Below are positions 16,735-24,436 of a DNA stretch of 64,000 nt, in pieces (position 1 is the stretch's first letter; each line of letters begins with the position of its first letter). The translations under genes and the position numbers were made by a program. The DNA is from Bacillus_BD sp963787345 (lineage in GTDB: Bacteria; Bacillota; Bacilli; Bacillales; Cytobacillaceae), in assembly GCA_963787345.1 (NCBI GenBank), contig CAWBCW010000011.1, positions 1-64,000 of the forward strand. Direction: 5' to 3'. The notes under the pieces are model-generated. The model searched no databases. It was given only the letters and a program-made list of their open reading frames with translations, and was not told the DNA's origin.

Positions 16735-16773
16735 AGAGGCTCATCCCTTTTAAGTGGACGAGCCTCTATTTTA
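16735..16773. terminator. Bidirectional terminator between pheA and niaR
   Basis: Interrupted stem AGAGGCTC-A-TCC / GGA-C-GAGCCTCT followed by TATTTT, in the 50-bp convergent gap between pheA (plus) and niaR (minus). Confidence 0.8.
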
Positions 16774-16780
16774 CGTTCCA

Positions 16781-17317
16781 TCACTCCGTTGTATCGATAA
16801 GAAATCCAGCTGCACGTAACGCATGTTCTGCCTCATCTAACTCTTTTTCCGAAGTCCCACTCAACGTATGAAGATGAATTCCATTTGTTAGCTCCAACAG
16901 GTACGAAGCTTTTGTCTCTTTAACTTTTTTCATAAATCGCTTTACTTCTTTGCGGTTAGAAACTAATATGGACGCCGTTAAATCACCGTAGACGGGATGC
17001 TCGATTTTCACATCTTTAACAGTGACCCCATAGTCAACGATCAGATTCAATTCCTCTTCGGTTCGTTCCGGCGGATGATTACAGGCCACTGTCCGTTCGA
17101 TATTCTCCTTAGGTGATCCTGTTTGAATATAGATATAGCCCTGGCTCGTTGCGATAATCGGTTCATTTCGGGCTTTTAAGATCGAGATATCTCCAACAAT
17201 AATCTGACGGCTGACACTCGTTTTAGCGGCTAATTCACTGCCCGTTAACGGAGTATTCGACCCCTTTAATAATTCTAAAATAACTTCACGTCTTTCATCC
17301 GCTGTTAATTTTTTCAC
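16781..17317 (-). CDS. niaR: NAD biosynthesis transcriptional repressor NiaR
   Basis: 178 aa, B. subtilis name yrxA. N-terminal helix-turn-helix (PLTGSELAAKTSVSRQIIVG, about residues 22-41) followed by a 3H ligand domain with the three conserved histidines (DVKIEHPVYGDL, NGIHLHTLSG). The family represses NAD de novo synthesis in response to nicotinate. GTG at 17317 has GAGAGGGG 8 nt upstream; an in-frame start 12 codons earlier is possible but overlaps nifS. It is co-transcribed with nifS, and the shared promoter region with nadB carries an operator candidate. Confidence 0.92.
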   Translation of the reverse strand: MKKLTADERREVILELLKGSNTPLTGSELAAKTSVSRQIIVGDISILKARNEPIIATSQGYIYIQTGSPKENIERTVACNHPPERTEEELNLIVDYGVTVKDVKIEHPVYGDLTASILVSNRKEVKRFMKKVKETKASYLLELTNGIHLHTLSGTSEKELDEAEHALRAAGFLIDTTE

Positions 17318-17349
17318 GTATGATTCCCCTCTCAAAACTAAGCTCCGCC

Positions 17350-18483
17350 TCAACGAGTATTCCGAATAACCTCAATCAATGTATGTGCTAAATCTGTCAG
17401 CTCTTCTTCGGTTGTATCATGTCCAAAAGAAATCCGAATAAATTCTTTCCCGATCTTCTCAGGAACTTCCATTGCTGTCATTGTTTTTGAAGCGGATTGT
17501 TGTCCTGTTGAACAAGCGCTGCCTGTCGAAATTGCATATCCTAGTCGATTACATTCAAGCATTACCCATTGCCCTTCAAGTCCATGTAGGCGTAGGCCAA
17601 TCGTATTTGGAATTTGTCCGCTTCCTTTGCTGCCATAAACCGTAATATCGTCTTTTTCATTTTCTAAAATCGCCAAAAAGCCTTCTCGCAACTTTTCTGC
17701 TTTCTCTATGCTCTCTGATAACCCTTTATGACAAGTTTGAGCAGCCACTGTCATGGCCGCAATCGCTGGAACATTTACTGTACCTGGTCGAAAGCCGTTT
17801 TCATGGGATGTACCTGGATAATGCGGATGCCAAGCAATTTTTGGATTTACATAGGCGACGCCAATTCCCTTTGGTCCGTAAAATTTATGGGATGAGATCG
17901 ACAAACTATCAACTACTTTTGTAATCGGTTTAAGGTCCATTTTGGCAAAAGAGTGAACAGTATCGCAATGAAAAAGAATATTGTTATCTTTACACCAAGA
18001 GGCAATTTCCTCTACTGGCTGAATCGAGCCGATTTCAGAATTAGCATGTTGAATCACCACGAGGGCGGTGTCATCTCTTGTTGCTGCTTTTAATGATTCC
18101 ACGTCAATTTGTCCATTTTCATCTAAAGGTAAAAGTGTGACCTCATAATTTTGTAGCGATAAAGAATTTAACGTGCTGCGAATCGAGCCATGCTCGGCTA
18201 TTCCTGAAATAATATGAAATCCTGTTTTTTTCTTCGCAGACAGTAAAGCATGAATTCCTAAATGATTGCTTTCTGAACCTCCACTTGTAAAATAGACTCC
18301 ACTCGATTCTACTCCTAGCATTTGGGCAAACTGACTGCGGCAATTTTCCAATATATCTTTCGCTTGAGTTCCTGCATCATGAAGACTGCCCGTATTGCCA
18401 TAATATTTTGTAGATGCTTCTACATAAACTTGAGCTGCTTCAGTATCTAAAGGTGTGCTTGCTGCATAATCAAAATATTTCAT
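17350..18483 (-). CDS. nifS: Cysteine desulfurase NifS (for quinolinate synthase cluster)
   Basis: 377 aa PLP-dependent aminotransferase-fold enzyme. PLP lysine in SSHKFYGPKG, catalytic Cys loop STGSACSTGQQS, and N-terminal YFDYAASTPLD. In Bacillus this paralogue supplies sulfur for the NadA 4Fe-4S cluster. Divergent from nadB, upstream of niaR. ATG at 18483 has GGAGGAAC upstream; the 11-codon longer frame contains that site. A second desulfurase, iscS, lies at 52646. Confidence 0.93.
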   Translation of the reverse strand: MKYFDYAASTPLDTEAAQVYVEASTKYYGNTGSLHDAGTQAKDILENCRSQFAQMLGVESSGVYFTSGGSESNHLGIHALLSAKKKTGFHIISGIAEHGSIRSTLNSLSLQNYEVTLLPLDENGQIDVESLKAATRDDTALVVIQHANSEIGSIQPVEEIASWCKDNNILFHCDTVHSFAKMDLKPITKVVDSLSISSHKFYGPKGIGVAYVNPKIAWHPHYPGTSHENGFRPGTVNVPAIAAMTVAAQTCHKGLSESIEKAEKLREGFLAILENEKDDITVYGSKGSGQIPNTIGLRLHGLEGQWVMLECNRLGYAISTGSACSTGQQSASKTMTAMEVPEKIGKEFIRISFGHDTTEEELTDLAHTLIEVIRNTR

Positions 18484-18578
18484 AAGTTCCTCCAACTTCT
18501 TTTCTTTTTTCACCAATACAGTATTAAGTAATCTATTGATAATCTTATCAGTTAATCTATGGAATTTCTAAAAAGTAC

Positions 18579-18606
18579 TTGTCAATATTTTAAAACTATG
18601 TAAATA
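18579..18606 (+). promoter_or_regulatory. Candidate sigma-A promoter of nadB
   Basis: TTGTCA (18579-18584), 16-nt spacer, TAAATA (18601-18606). On the minus strand, TTGACA inside the adjacent palindrome followed by 17 nt and TTAAAAT could drive nifS, so both promoters overlap the operator. Confidence 0.55.
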
Positions 18607-18607
18607 T

Positions 18608-18623
18608 AGGTGTCAAGACACCT
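18608..18623. promoter_or_regulatory. Candidate NiaR operator between nifS and nadB
   Basis: AGGTGTC-AA-GACACCT, a perfect 7-bp inverted repeat with a 2-bp centre, placed immediately after the nadB -10 and overlapping the -35 candidate of nifS. NiaR is encoded alongside and is known to control this divergent locus in B. subtilis. Assignment to NiaR is inferred from position. Confidence 0.7.
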
Positions 18624-18624
18624 G

Positions 18625-18817
18625 TTAACAACATTAAGCGAAAGTCCTTCGTTTCTATATGTTGGGGATGAATGAAAAAAGGATCTCCGATTTAGTAGGG
18701 ATATAGCCTCTGCTGAATGATGCTAAGCCTCCGGCGGATGCCACGGATTTTTTATGGAAATTTATCGAGCGAGCCCGATAAAAATCCCGGCGCAAATTTG
18801 CCGAAGTGAATTTTGAT
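18625..18817 (+). repeat. Three-hairpin leader repeat, copy 4 (upstream of nadB)
   Basis: 193 bp. Left arm TTAACAACATTAAGC is degenerate relative to right arm GCTGAATGATGCTAA (18712-18726). Hairpin 2 is TTTATCGAGCGAGCCCGATAAA inside GGATTTTTT/AAAATCC. The 3' hairpin is CAAATTTG-CCGAAGT-GAATTTTG, 21 nt before nadB. It begins one base after the operator, so it lies between promoter/operator and gene. Confidence 0.85.
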
Positions 18818-18838
18818 CTTTAATTACTAGAGAGGCAG

Positions 18839-20428
18839 ATGATTGTAAGTATGAATGCAAATGTCGTCATTATTGGCAGCGGGATAGCGGCCTTGCAACT
18901 AGCAAAAAAGTTACATCGTGATTTAAATGTGATTATTTTCACAAAATCTAATGTAACAAAGAGTAACTCTTATTTAGCTCAAGGTGGCATTGCTGTGGCT
19001 TTCGCTGCAAATGATGATCCATATAAACATTATGAAGATACACTAGAAGCGGGACGATACCATAACAATGAAGAGACGGTTCTGCAAATGACAAAAGAGG
19101 CCCCTGCGTTAATCAATGAGCTGATTGTCGAAGGTGCTCCTTTTGATCGAGACGCATCAGGGAAAATTAAATTGGGCCTTGAGGGTGCTCATCGTGAAAA
19201 ACGAATTATTCACGGCGGTGGGGATGCTACCGGTAAAGTCGTTGTCGATTTCTTAATCACTCAAAACCATGATATTAAAATTGCTGAAAATATGACGGTT
19301 TACGATTTAATACTAAAAGACAATCGCTGCGTTGGCGTAAAAGTGAAAGATTCTAACGGGAGACCCCTTACTGTTTTTGCTGATCATGTTGTTATTGCAT
19401 CCGGGGGGATCGGACAAATATACAGTTTTACCTCTAATGCAGATAGTGTTACAGGCGATGGCATCACTCTTGCGTACCGTGCGGGAGCAGAGCTCGCAGA
19501 TATGGAATTTGTCCAGTTTCACCCAACCCTTCTCTTTGCAGGGGGGAAAGGGGCTGGTCTTGTTTCAGAAGCGGTCAGAGGAGAAGGCGCACGTTTAGTG
19601 GCTGAAGATGGGACATTCATTATGGAAGATGTTCATCCATACAAAGATCTAGCGCCAAGACATGTAGTATCCCAAACGATTTATGAAACAGTGAAAAAAG
19701 GAAAGTCCGTCTATTTAGATATTTCATCGATCCAAAACTTTGAATCTCATTTTCCGACCGTTGCATCTCTTTGTAAGGAAAACGGAGTTGATCTTGATTC
19801 TGGAAAAATTCCAGTGGTCCCAGGTTGTCATTTTTTAATGGGCGGGATTGTCACTGATTTACACGGACAAACTTCGATTCCTGGACTTTACGCCGTTGGT
19901 GAAGCAGCTTGCACGGGCGTACATGGTGCAAACCGCTTAGCAAGTAATTCCTTGCTTGAAGGTCTGTATTTTGGTGAAAAACTAGCGCGTTATATTAATA
20001 ATGCACCTGTTGTGAATCAAAATCGAAACATCAAATTAAAAACGAAAAAACAACTTCTTTCTCATTATGAGCTACCAGAGATAGCAACAATCAAAAAAAG
20101 CATGATGGATCGAACGGGAATTTCACGAAACGAAGAACTGCTCGAAAAACAATTGAGATTCCTAGAAAGCTATAATCCAGAATTTTGGCTCCAAGCTGAT
20201 TTAGATGACTTATCTCTTGAAGATTTAAATAAAGTTTTTATGTTAATTACTTCGTGGCTTGTTACAAAAGCAGCGTTTAAAAGGACGGAGAGTCGGGGCG
20301 GACATTATCGGACTGATTTTCCACTTGAACAAAAAGAATGGGAGAAAAAACAAATCATTTTACAAGTAAAGGGTGACCGGGTTGAACCAATTAAAGTTAA
20401 AATCACAACTCCAGCAATTTTTCATTGA
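18839..20428 (+). CDS. nadB: L-aspartate oxidase
   Basis: 529 aa flavoprotein making iminoaspartate, first step of de novo NAD synthesis. N-terminal FAD Rossmann motif VVIIGSGIAALQLAKKL (about residues 9-25), SYLAQGGIAVA, HRE-type active-site region, VPGCHFLMGGI and ANRLASNSLLEG, then the C-terminal helical domain with GGHYRTDFP. The ATG at 18839 has AGAGG only 3 nt away; the ATG at 18851 is possible. Overlaps nadC by 47 nt. Confidence 0.95.
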   Translation: MIVSMNANVVIIGSGIAALQLAKKLHRDLNVIIFTKSNVTKSNSYLAQGGIAVAFAANDDPYKHYEDTLEAGRYHNNEETVLQMTKEAPALINELIVEGAPFDRDASGKIKLGLEGAHREKRIIHGGGDATGKVVVDFLITQNHDIKIAENMTVYDLILKDNRCVGVKVKDSNGRPLTVFADHVVIASGGIGQIYSFTSNADSVTGDGITLAYRAGAELADMEFVQFHPTLLFAGGKGAGLVSEAVRGEGARLVAEDGTFIMEDVHPYKDLAPRHVVSQTIYETVKKGKSVYLDISSIQNFESHFPTVASLCKENGVDLDSGKIPVVPGCHFLMGGIVTDLHGQTSIPGLYAVGEAACTGVHGANRLASNSLLEGLYFGEKLARYINNAPVVNQNRNIKLKTKKQLLSHYELPEIATIKKSMMDRTGISRNEELLEKQLRFLESYNPEFWLQADLDDLSLEDLNKVFMLITSWLVTKAAFKRTESRGGHYRTDFPLEQKEWEKKQIILQVKGDRVEPIKVKITTPAIFH

Positions 20429-21218
20429 AGATATTGGAGATCGAGATCTTTCGAGTGAAACGATTTTTGGCAAGGATGAAGAAGGTCAAATTAAATTTAT
20501 CGCAAAAGACAACGGAATCTTTTGTGGAGAAGATGTGATCCGTGAAGGCTTTTCGCTGTTAGACAGTGAGGCTGTTGTTAAATTGACAGTTAAAGACGGA
20601 GAACCGATCGAAAAAGGACAAGCCTTTGCGACTGTCAAGGGGAAAGTGGCAAGCCTTTTGCAAGGAGAAAGAGTCGTGCTGAATTTAGTACAACGAATGA
20701 GCGGCATTGCGACTGGAACGAATGAAGCCGTTACAACTTTAAACAGCACTCATACAAAAATTACCGATACAAGGAAAACTACTCCAGGATTAAGGATGTT
20801 TGAAAAATACGCTGTACAATGTGGCGGCGGGGTCAATCATCGCTTCGGCCTATTTGATGGAGTCATGATTAAGGATAATCATATTTCGTTTGCAGGCTCG
20901 ATTACGAAGGCTGTGGAAAAAGTTCGCTCACAAGTGGGGCATATGGTCAAAATTGAAGTAGAAGTAGAAACAGAGGAGCAAGTAAAGGAAGCCGTTCTGG
21001 CTAAAGCAGATGTGATTATGTTCGACAATCGGACACCAGATGAAATTAAGGCGTGGATCGGACTTGTTCCAGAAAATATTAAAACAGAAGCATCAGGTGG
21101 AATTACTCTCAATAACTTAGCGGGCTATCGTGATTGCGGTGTTGACGTAATATCACTCGGAGCACTGACGCATACGGTAAAAGCTCTTGATATTAGTGTG
21201 AAAGTTCAAATCGGCTAG
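20382..21218 (+). CDS. nadC: Nicotinate-nucleotide pyrophosphorylase (carboxylating)
   Basis: 278 aa quinolinate phosphoribosyltransferase. Conserved blocks FFIEDIGDRDLSSETIF, LNLVQRMSGIAT, TRKTTPGLRMFEKYAV, GGGVNHRFGLFDGVMIKDNH and ASGGI. TTG at 20382 has AAGGGTGA upstream and gives the expected N-terminus MNQLKLKSQL; a GTG three codons earlier is the alternative. The 47-nt overlap with nadB suggests coupled translation. Confidence 0.95.
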   Translation: MNQLKLKSQLQQFFIEDIGDRDLSSETIFGKDEEGQIKFIAKDNGIFCGEDVIREGFSLLDSEAVVKLTVKDGEPIEKGQAFATVKGKVASLLQGERVVLNLVQRMSGIATGTNEAVTTLNSTHTKITDTRKTTPGLRMFEKYAVQCGGGVNHRFGLFDGVMIKDNHISFAGSITKAVEKVRSQVGHMVKIEVEVETEEQVKEAVLAKADVIMFDNRTPDEIKAWIGLVPENIKTEASGGITLNNLAGYRDCGVDVISLGALTHTVKALDISVKVQIG

Positions 21219-21249
21219 TTTTTAGCAAACATTTTTAAAAATAATCGGT

Positions 21250-21277
21250 TGAGCAGACTCGGTGGGACGAATTTGAT
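21250..21277 (+). repeat. Possible 3' relic of the leader repeat upstream of nadA
   Basis: GAGCAGACTCGGTGGGACGAATTTGAT resembles the last part of the leader repeat (GAGC...GGGCGAATTTGAT), 34 nt before nadA. Outer arms and CCTCCGG are absent. Confidence 0.45.
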
Positions 21278-21311
21278 TAGGGCTCATTAATAATAAGGGG
21301 TGTAGGGGAAA

Positions 21312-22409
21312 ATGAGTATTTTACAAACAATGACAAACCATATGATTCCAGAAACTTATAAGAAAATGTCTACAGAAGAGCTAGAAACGCGCGTAAACGA
21401 TGTAAAAGCGCGACTCGGAAGCAGATTATTTATTCCTGGGCATCATTATCAAAAAGATGAAGTCATTAGATTTGCAGATGCAAAAGGAGATTCTTTAGTT
21501 TTAGCACAGTTATCAGCTCAAAATAAATCCGCTGAATTTATTGCCTTTTGCGGTGTTCATTTTATGGCGGAAACAGCGGATATTTTAACGACAGAACAGC
21601 AGAAAGTATATTTACCAGATATGCGTGCCGGCTGTTCGATGGCTGATATGGCAGATATCCATCAAACCGAACGTGCCTGGGAAATATTAATGGATACTTT
21701 TGGTGATACCATCTTGCCATTGACTTATGTCAATTCAACGGCAGCCATTAAGGCATTTGTTGGAGAGCATGGCGGTGCAACGGTTACCTCATCGAATGCA
21801 GAACAGATGGTTTCTTGGGCATTCCAACAAAAAGAACGGATTTTGTTTTTACCCGATCAGCATTTAGGAAGAAACACGGCCGTCCGCTTAGGGGTGCCAC
21901 TTGAGCAAATGGCGATTTGGGATCCGATTCAAAATGTATTGGTTCATGATGGGCAGGTTGAAGACATTAAAGTTATTTTATGGAAAGGTCATTGTTCCGT
22001 CCATGAAAACTTTACCGTTGCAAATATTCAAGATGTAAGAGAAGAATATCCTGATATGAAAATTATCGTTCATCCTGAATGTACGCATGAAGTCGTATCA
22101 TTAAGTGATATGGCAGGATCAACAAACTATATTATTAAGGCGATCGAAAGTGCGGAGCCGGGTTCTTCATGGGCGATTGGAACGGAGCATAATTTAGTTA
22201 ACCGTATTATCCAAGAACATCCTGATAAAAAAATTATCTCTTTAAACCCATATATGTGTTCTTGTTTAACAATGAATCGCATCGACCTTCCTCACCTAGC
22301 TTGGAACTTAGAGTCTATTGAAAAAGGCGAGAAGCATAATATCATTAAAGTAGAAAAGGACACAGCTCAAAAAGCAAAACTTGCTTTAGACAGGATGTTA
22401 CAGTTTTAA
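21312..22409 (+). CDS. nadA: Quinolinate synthase A
   Basis: 365 aa 4Fe-4S enzyme that condenses iminoaspartate with dihydroxyacetone phosphate. Conserved blocks GHHYQKDEVIRFADAKGDS, CGVHFMAETADIL, VTSSNAEQMVSWA, HPECTHEVV and NPYMCSCLTMN contain the cluster cysteines. Bacillus-type long form. The upstream gap is short (93 nt after nadC), so nadBCA is one operon. A terminator follows. Confidence 0.95.
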   Translation: MSILQTMTNHMIPETYKKMSTEELETRVNDVKARLGSRLFIPGHHYQKDEVIRFADAKGDSLVLAQLSAQNKSAEFIAFCGVHFMAETADILTTEQQKVYLPDMRAGCSMADMADIHQTERAWEILMDTFGDTILPLTYVNSTAAIKAFVGEHGGATVTSSNAEQMVSWAFQQKERILFLPDQHLGRNTAVRLGVPLEQMAIWDPIQNVLVHDGQVEDIKVILWKGHCSVHENFTVANIQDVREEYPDMKIIVHPECTHEVVSLSDMAGSTNYIIKAIESAEPGSSWAIGTEHNLVNRIIQEHPDKKIISLNPYMCSCLTMNRIDLPHLAWNLESIEKGEKHNIIKVEKDTAQKAKLALDRMLQF

Positions 22410-22430
22410 AAAATCAGATATATAAACCCT

Positions 22431-22470
22431 AATGCCAGCGACCTGTTATGGAGCTGGCATTATTTATTTG
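22431..22470 (+). terminator. Terminator after nadA
   Basis: AATGCCAGC/GCTGGCATT 9-bp stem followed by ATTTATTTG, 21 nt after nadA. Confidence 0.8.
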
Positions 22471-22587
22471 AAGCTTGTCTTCAACATAATTCAACCCCCC
22501 CATGCATAAGTTGTTATGAAAAAGGAATCGCAAATTGCCTAATACAACATAGAATGTATGGACATATGCACAGGAGGGGAAATCAGA

Positions 22588-23847
22588 GTGAAAATCCATA
22601 TCGTACAAAAAGGGGATACTCTTTGGAAGATCGCCAAGAAGTACGGCGTGAATTTTGAAGAGCTGAAACAATTAAATACACAGCTCAGCAACCCTGATAT
22701 GATTATGCCCGGTATGAAAATAAAAGTCCCGACATCTGGTGGAAATATAAAGAAGGAAACACAGACAGGGGCCGGTGGAGCAAAAATCAATTTGGGTTCA
22801 AAAAAGGAAGCGCCGATTAAAGAACAACCAATCAAAGAAATGCCGACAGTTCCAAAGAAAGAAGCACCTATTATAAAAGAACAACCGATCAAGGAAATTC
22901 CAAAGCCTGCTCCAATTATTAAAGAGAAACCAGTTGAAAAGCCAAAAGAAGCACCGAAAAAACCTTATATACCAAAAATGCCGCAGCCGATTATTCCTGA
23001 AATTGATATTAATAACTACTTTATGATGAATATGGCGAATATGAATGTTCAAAAACCAGCACCTGTCCCGCCAAATATTCCGCCTATCCCGCCAATTGTA
23101 CAACCGACTATCGAAAAGAAACAACCAATGAAAGAACTTCCGATAACTAAGAAACCGATGAAGGAAATCCCGAAGGCCAAAGCACCAACTGCCAAAGCAC
23201 CAACTGCCAAAGCGCCAACCGCAAAAGTACCTGCTAAGGGAATTTCAAAGACAGAAGCAGTTGAAAAGAAAATGCCATTTCAAAAATCTACAAAGAAAGA
23301 TTTTGTATTAAATGAAGAAGTACCAAAACAACCAATTGCAGGAGTAGGGGGAGAATTTCAACCTATACAACAACACGATGCATTCATATATGCCGCAAGT
23401 GAATCTAGCATTCAATCCATGTGCACCGCTTTTCAGCCCTTATCAAGATCCTTGTTATCCGGGTGCACAGGCAATGCCGTACATGCAAGGAGCACATATG
23501 CCGCCAGTTCAAGGTATGCCATATCCACAAGTTCAAGGAGCGTATATGCCGCAGATGCAAGGAGCACCATACCCAGATGTTCAGGGAGCGTTCATGCCGC
23601 CAGTTCAAGGCATGCCATATCCGCCAGTTCAAGGGGCGTATATGCCACAGATGGGAGCACCATGCCCAGATGTTCAGGGAGCATTCATGCCACCGGTTCA
23701 AGGCATGCCATATCCGCAAATGCAAGGGGCACCATACGAAGATGTTCAAGGCTCTTATTTGCCAACACAACCAATGCCATTCCCAGAGGTACAAGGCAGT
23801 TATCAGCCAGAATTTCCTACTCCAGACGGATCAGTTTTTCCACCTAA
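22588..23847 (+). CDS. safA: Spore coat assembly protein SafA, N-terminal part of a frameshifted gene
   Basis: LysM domain at residues 2-46 (KIHIVQKGDTLWKIAKKYGV), then a lysine/proline-rich region with KEQPIKE and APTAK repeats. Authentic SafA character ends near residue 255; after GVGGEF at about 23342-23355 this frame becomes low-complexity A/S/R-rich sequence that looks like out-of-frame reading of the downstream repeats. The SafA C-terminal half continues in the +1 frame (see 23378-24436). SafA/ExsA organises the inner spore coat and binds cortex peptidoglycan through LysM. GTG at 22588 has GGAGGGG upstream. CATAGAAT at 22548-22555 resembles a sigma-E -10, with a weak -35. Confidence 0.8.
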   Translation: MKIHIVQKGDTLWKIAKKYGVNFEELKQLNTQLSNPDMIMPGMKIKVPTSGGNIKKETQTGAGGAKINLGSKKEAPIKEQPIKEMPTVPKKEAPIIKEQPIKEIPKPAPIIKEKPVEKPKEAPKKPYIPKMPQPIIPEIDINNYFMMNMANMNVQKPAPVPPNIPPIPPIVQPTIEKKQPMKELPITKKPMKEIPKAKAPTAKAPTAKAPTAKVPAKGISKTEAVEKKMPFQKSTKKDFVLNEEVPKQPIAGVGGEFQPIQQHDAFIYAASESSIQSMCTAFQPLSRSLLSGCTGNAVHARSTYAASSRYAISTSSRSVYAADARSTIPRCSGSVHAASSRHAISASSRGVYATDGSTMPRCSGSIHATGSRHAISANARGTIRRCSRLLFANTTNAIPRGTRQLSARISYSRRISFST

Positions 23848-24436
23848 TCTGATGCCAGGTGTTGCAAATGAGGGGATTTTAGAAGAATCATCTCCGTTCT
23901 ATGGGTTTGATCCAAATATTGCAGGAGCAGGTTTCAACCAAGAACCTTATTATGGAGCTCCAATGAATCCGGAGCAAATGAACGCACAAGTCCAAGGTGT
24001 AGGCATGGGGGGACAACAACCGCATTTCCCAACAGGGGTACCTATACAACCACCAACGGGATTTTCACCTTATCAACAGAAGAAAAATGACTATGGATTT
24101 GGGGTCCAACCGGGCTATCAGCAGCCGTTGCACGGATATGAAGGCTTTACTCCGAGCCCTCAAGGATACGGTTTAGAAGGAGGCTATGTTCCAAGTCCAC
24201 AAGGATATGGTTTCAATGATGGGCATGGGTTTGCACCGTTTGGATATGGTGGTGCTCCAGGGGGCAGTCCATTGCCGCATGGTTATCACGGGGGGCATGC
24301 TCCGACATCGCCATTTTCACCGGGAGCAGGTTATGGCGGCGGACCCGTTCAGCCGTTTATTCCAGGAGGAGCAGAAAGTTTCGGTTATCCCGGAATGTCT
24401 GGTCATCGCGATGAGAGCGATGAATCATTTGAATAA
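23378..24436 (+). CDS. safA: SafA C-terminal part in the shifted frame
   Basis: 352 aa from the first in-frame ATG (MHSYMPQVNLAFNPC). Rich in Pro, Gln, Gly, Met and Tyr, with imperfect repeats built on MPPVQGMPYP and QGAPYPDVQGAF, then glycine/tyrosine-rich sequence ending DESDESFE. This is the SafA/ExsA C-terminal coat-assembly region. Removing one G from the GGGGG run at 23346-23350 would join it to the LysM part as one protein of about 615 aa, close to B. cereus ExsA. As it stands it would need frameshifting or internal initiation; B. subtilis SafA does produce a C-terminal form from an internal start. ATG codons after AAGGAGCACAT near 23496 are plausible internal starts. Confidence 0.7.
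   Translation: MHSYMPQVNLAFNPCAPLFSPYQDPCYPGAQAMPYMQGAHMPPVQGMPYPQVQGAYMPQMQGAPYPDVQGAFMPPVQGMPYPPVQGAYMPQMGAPCPDVQGAFMPPVQGMPYPQMQGAPYEDVQGSYLPTQPMPFPEVQGSYQPEFPTPDGSVFPPNLMPGVANEGILEESSPFYGFDPNIAGAGFNQEPYYGAPMNPEQMNAQVQGVGMGGQQPHFPTGVPIQPPTGFSPYQQKKNDYGFGVQPGYQQPLHGYEGFTPSPQGYGLEGGYVPSPQGYGFNDGHGFAPFGYGGAPGGSPLPHGYHGGHAPTSPFSPGAGYGGGPVQPFIPGGAESFGYPGMSGHRDESDESFE
23480..23800 (+). repeat. Imperfect in-gene tandem repeats of safA
   Basis: About 105-nt higher-order unit (QGAYMPQMQGAPYPDVQGAF followed by MPPVQGMPYP) present nearly three times, itself made of shorter related blocks. The second unit lacks one codon relative to the first (QMGAP versus QMQGAP), an in-frame change. Confidence 0.75.

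Noticed and set aside
23421..23852. A third-frame open reading frame (Cys/His/Arg-rich) across the safA repeats.
   Set aside because: Its periodicity is that of the safA repeat and its composition is a frame-shift by-product.
24186..24419. N-terminal extension of the coat kinase-like gene to 24186.
   Set aside because: This stretch is an alternative frame of safA, rich in Met/His/Arg, and contains no kinase-like sequence.
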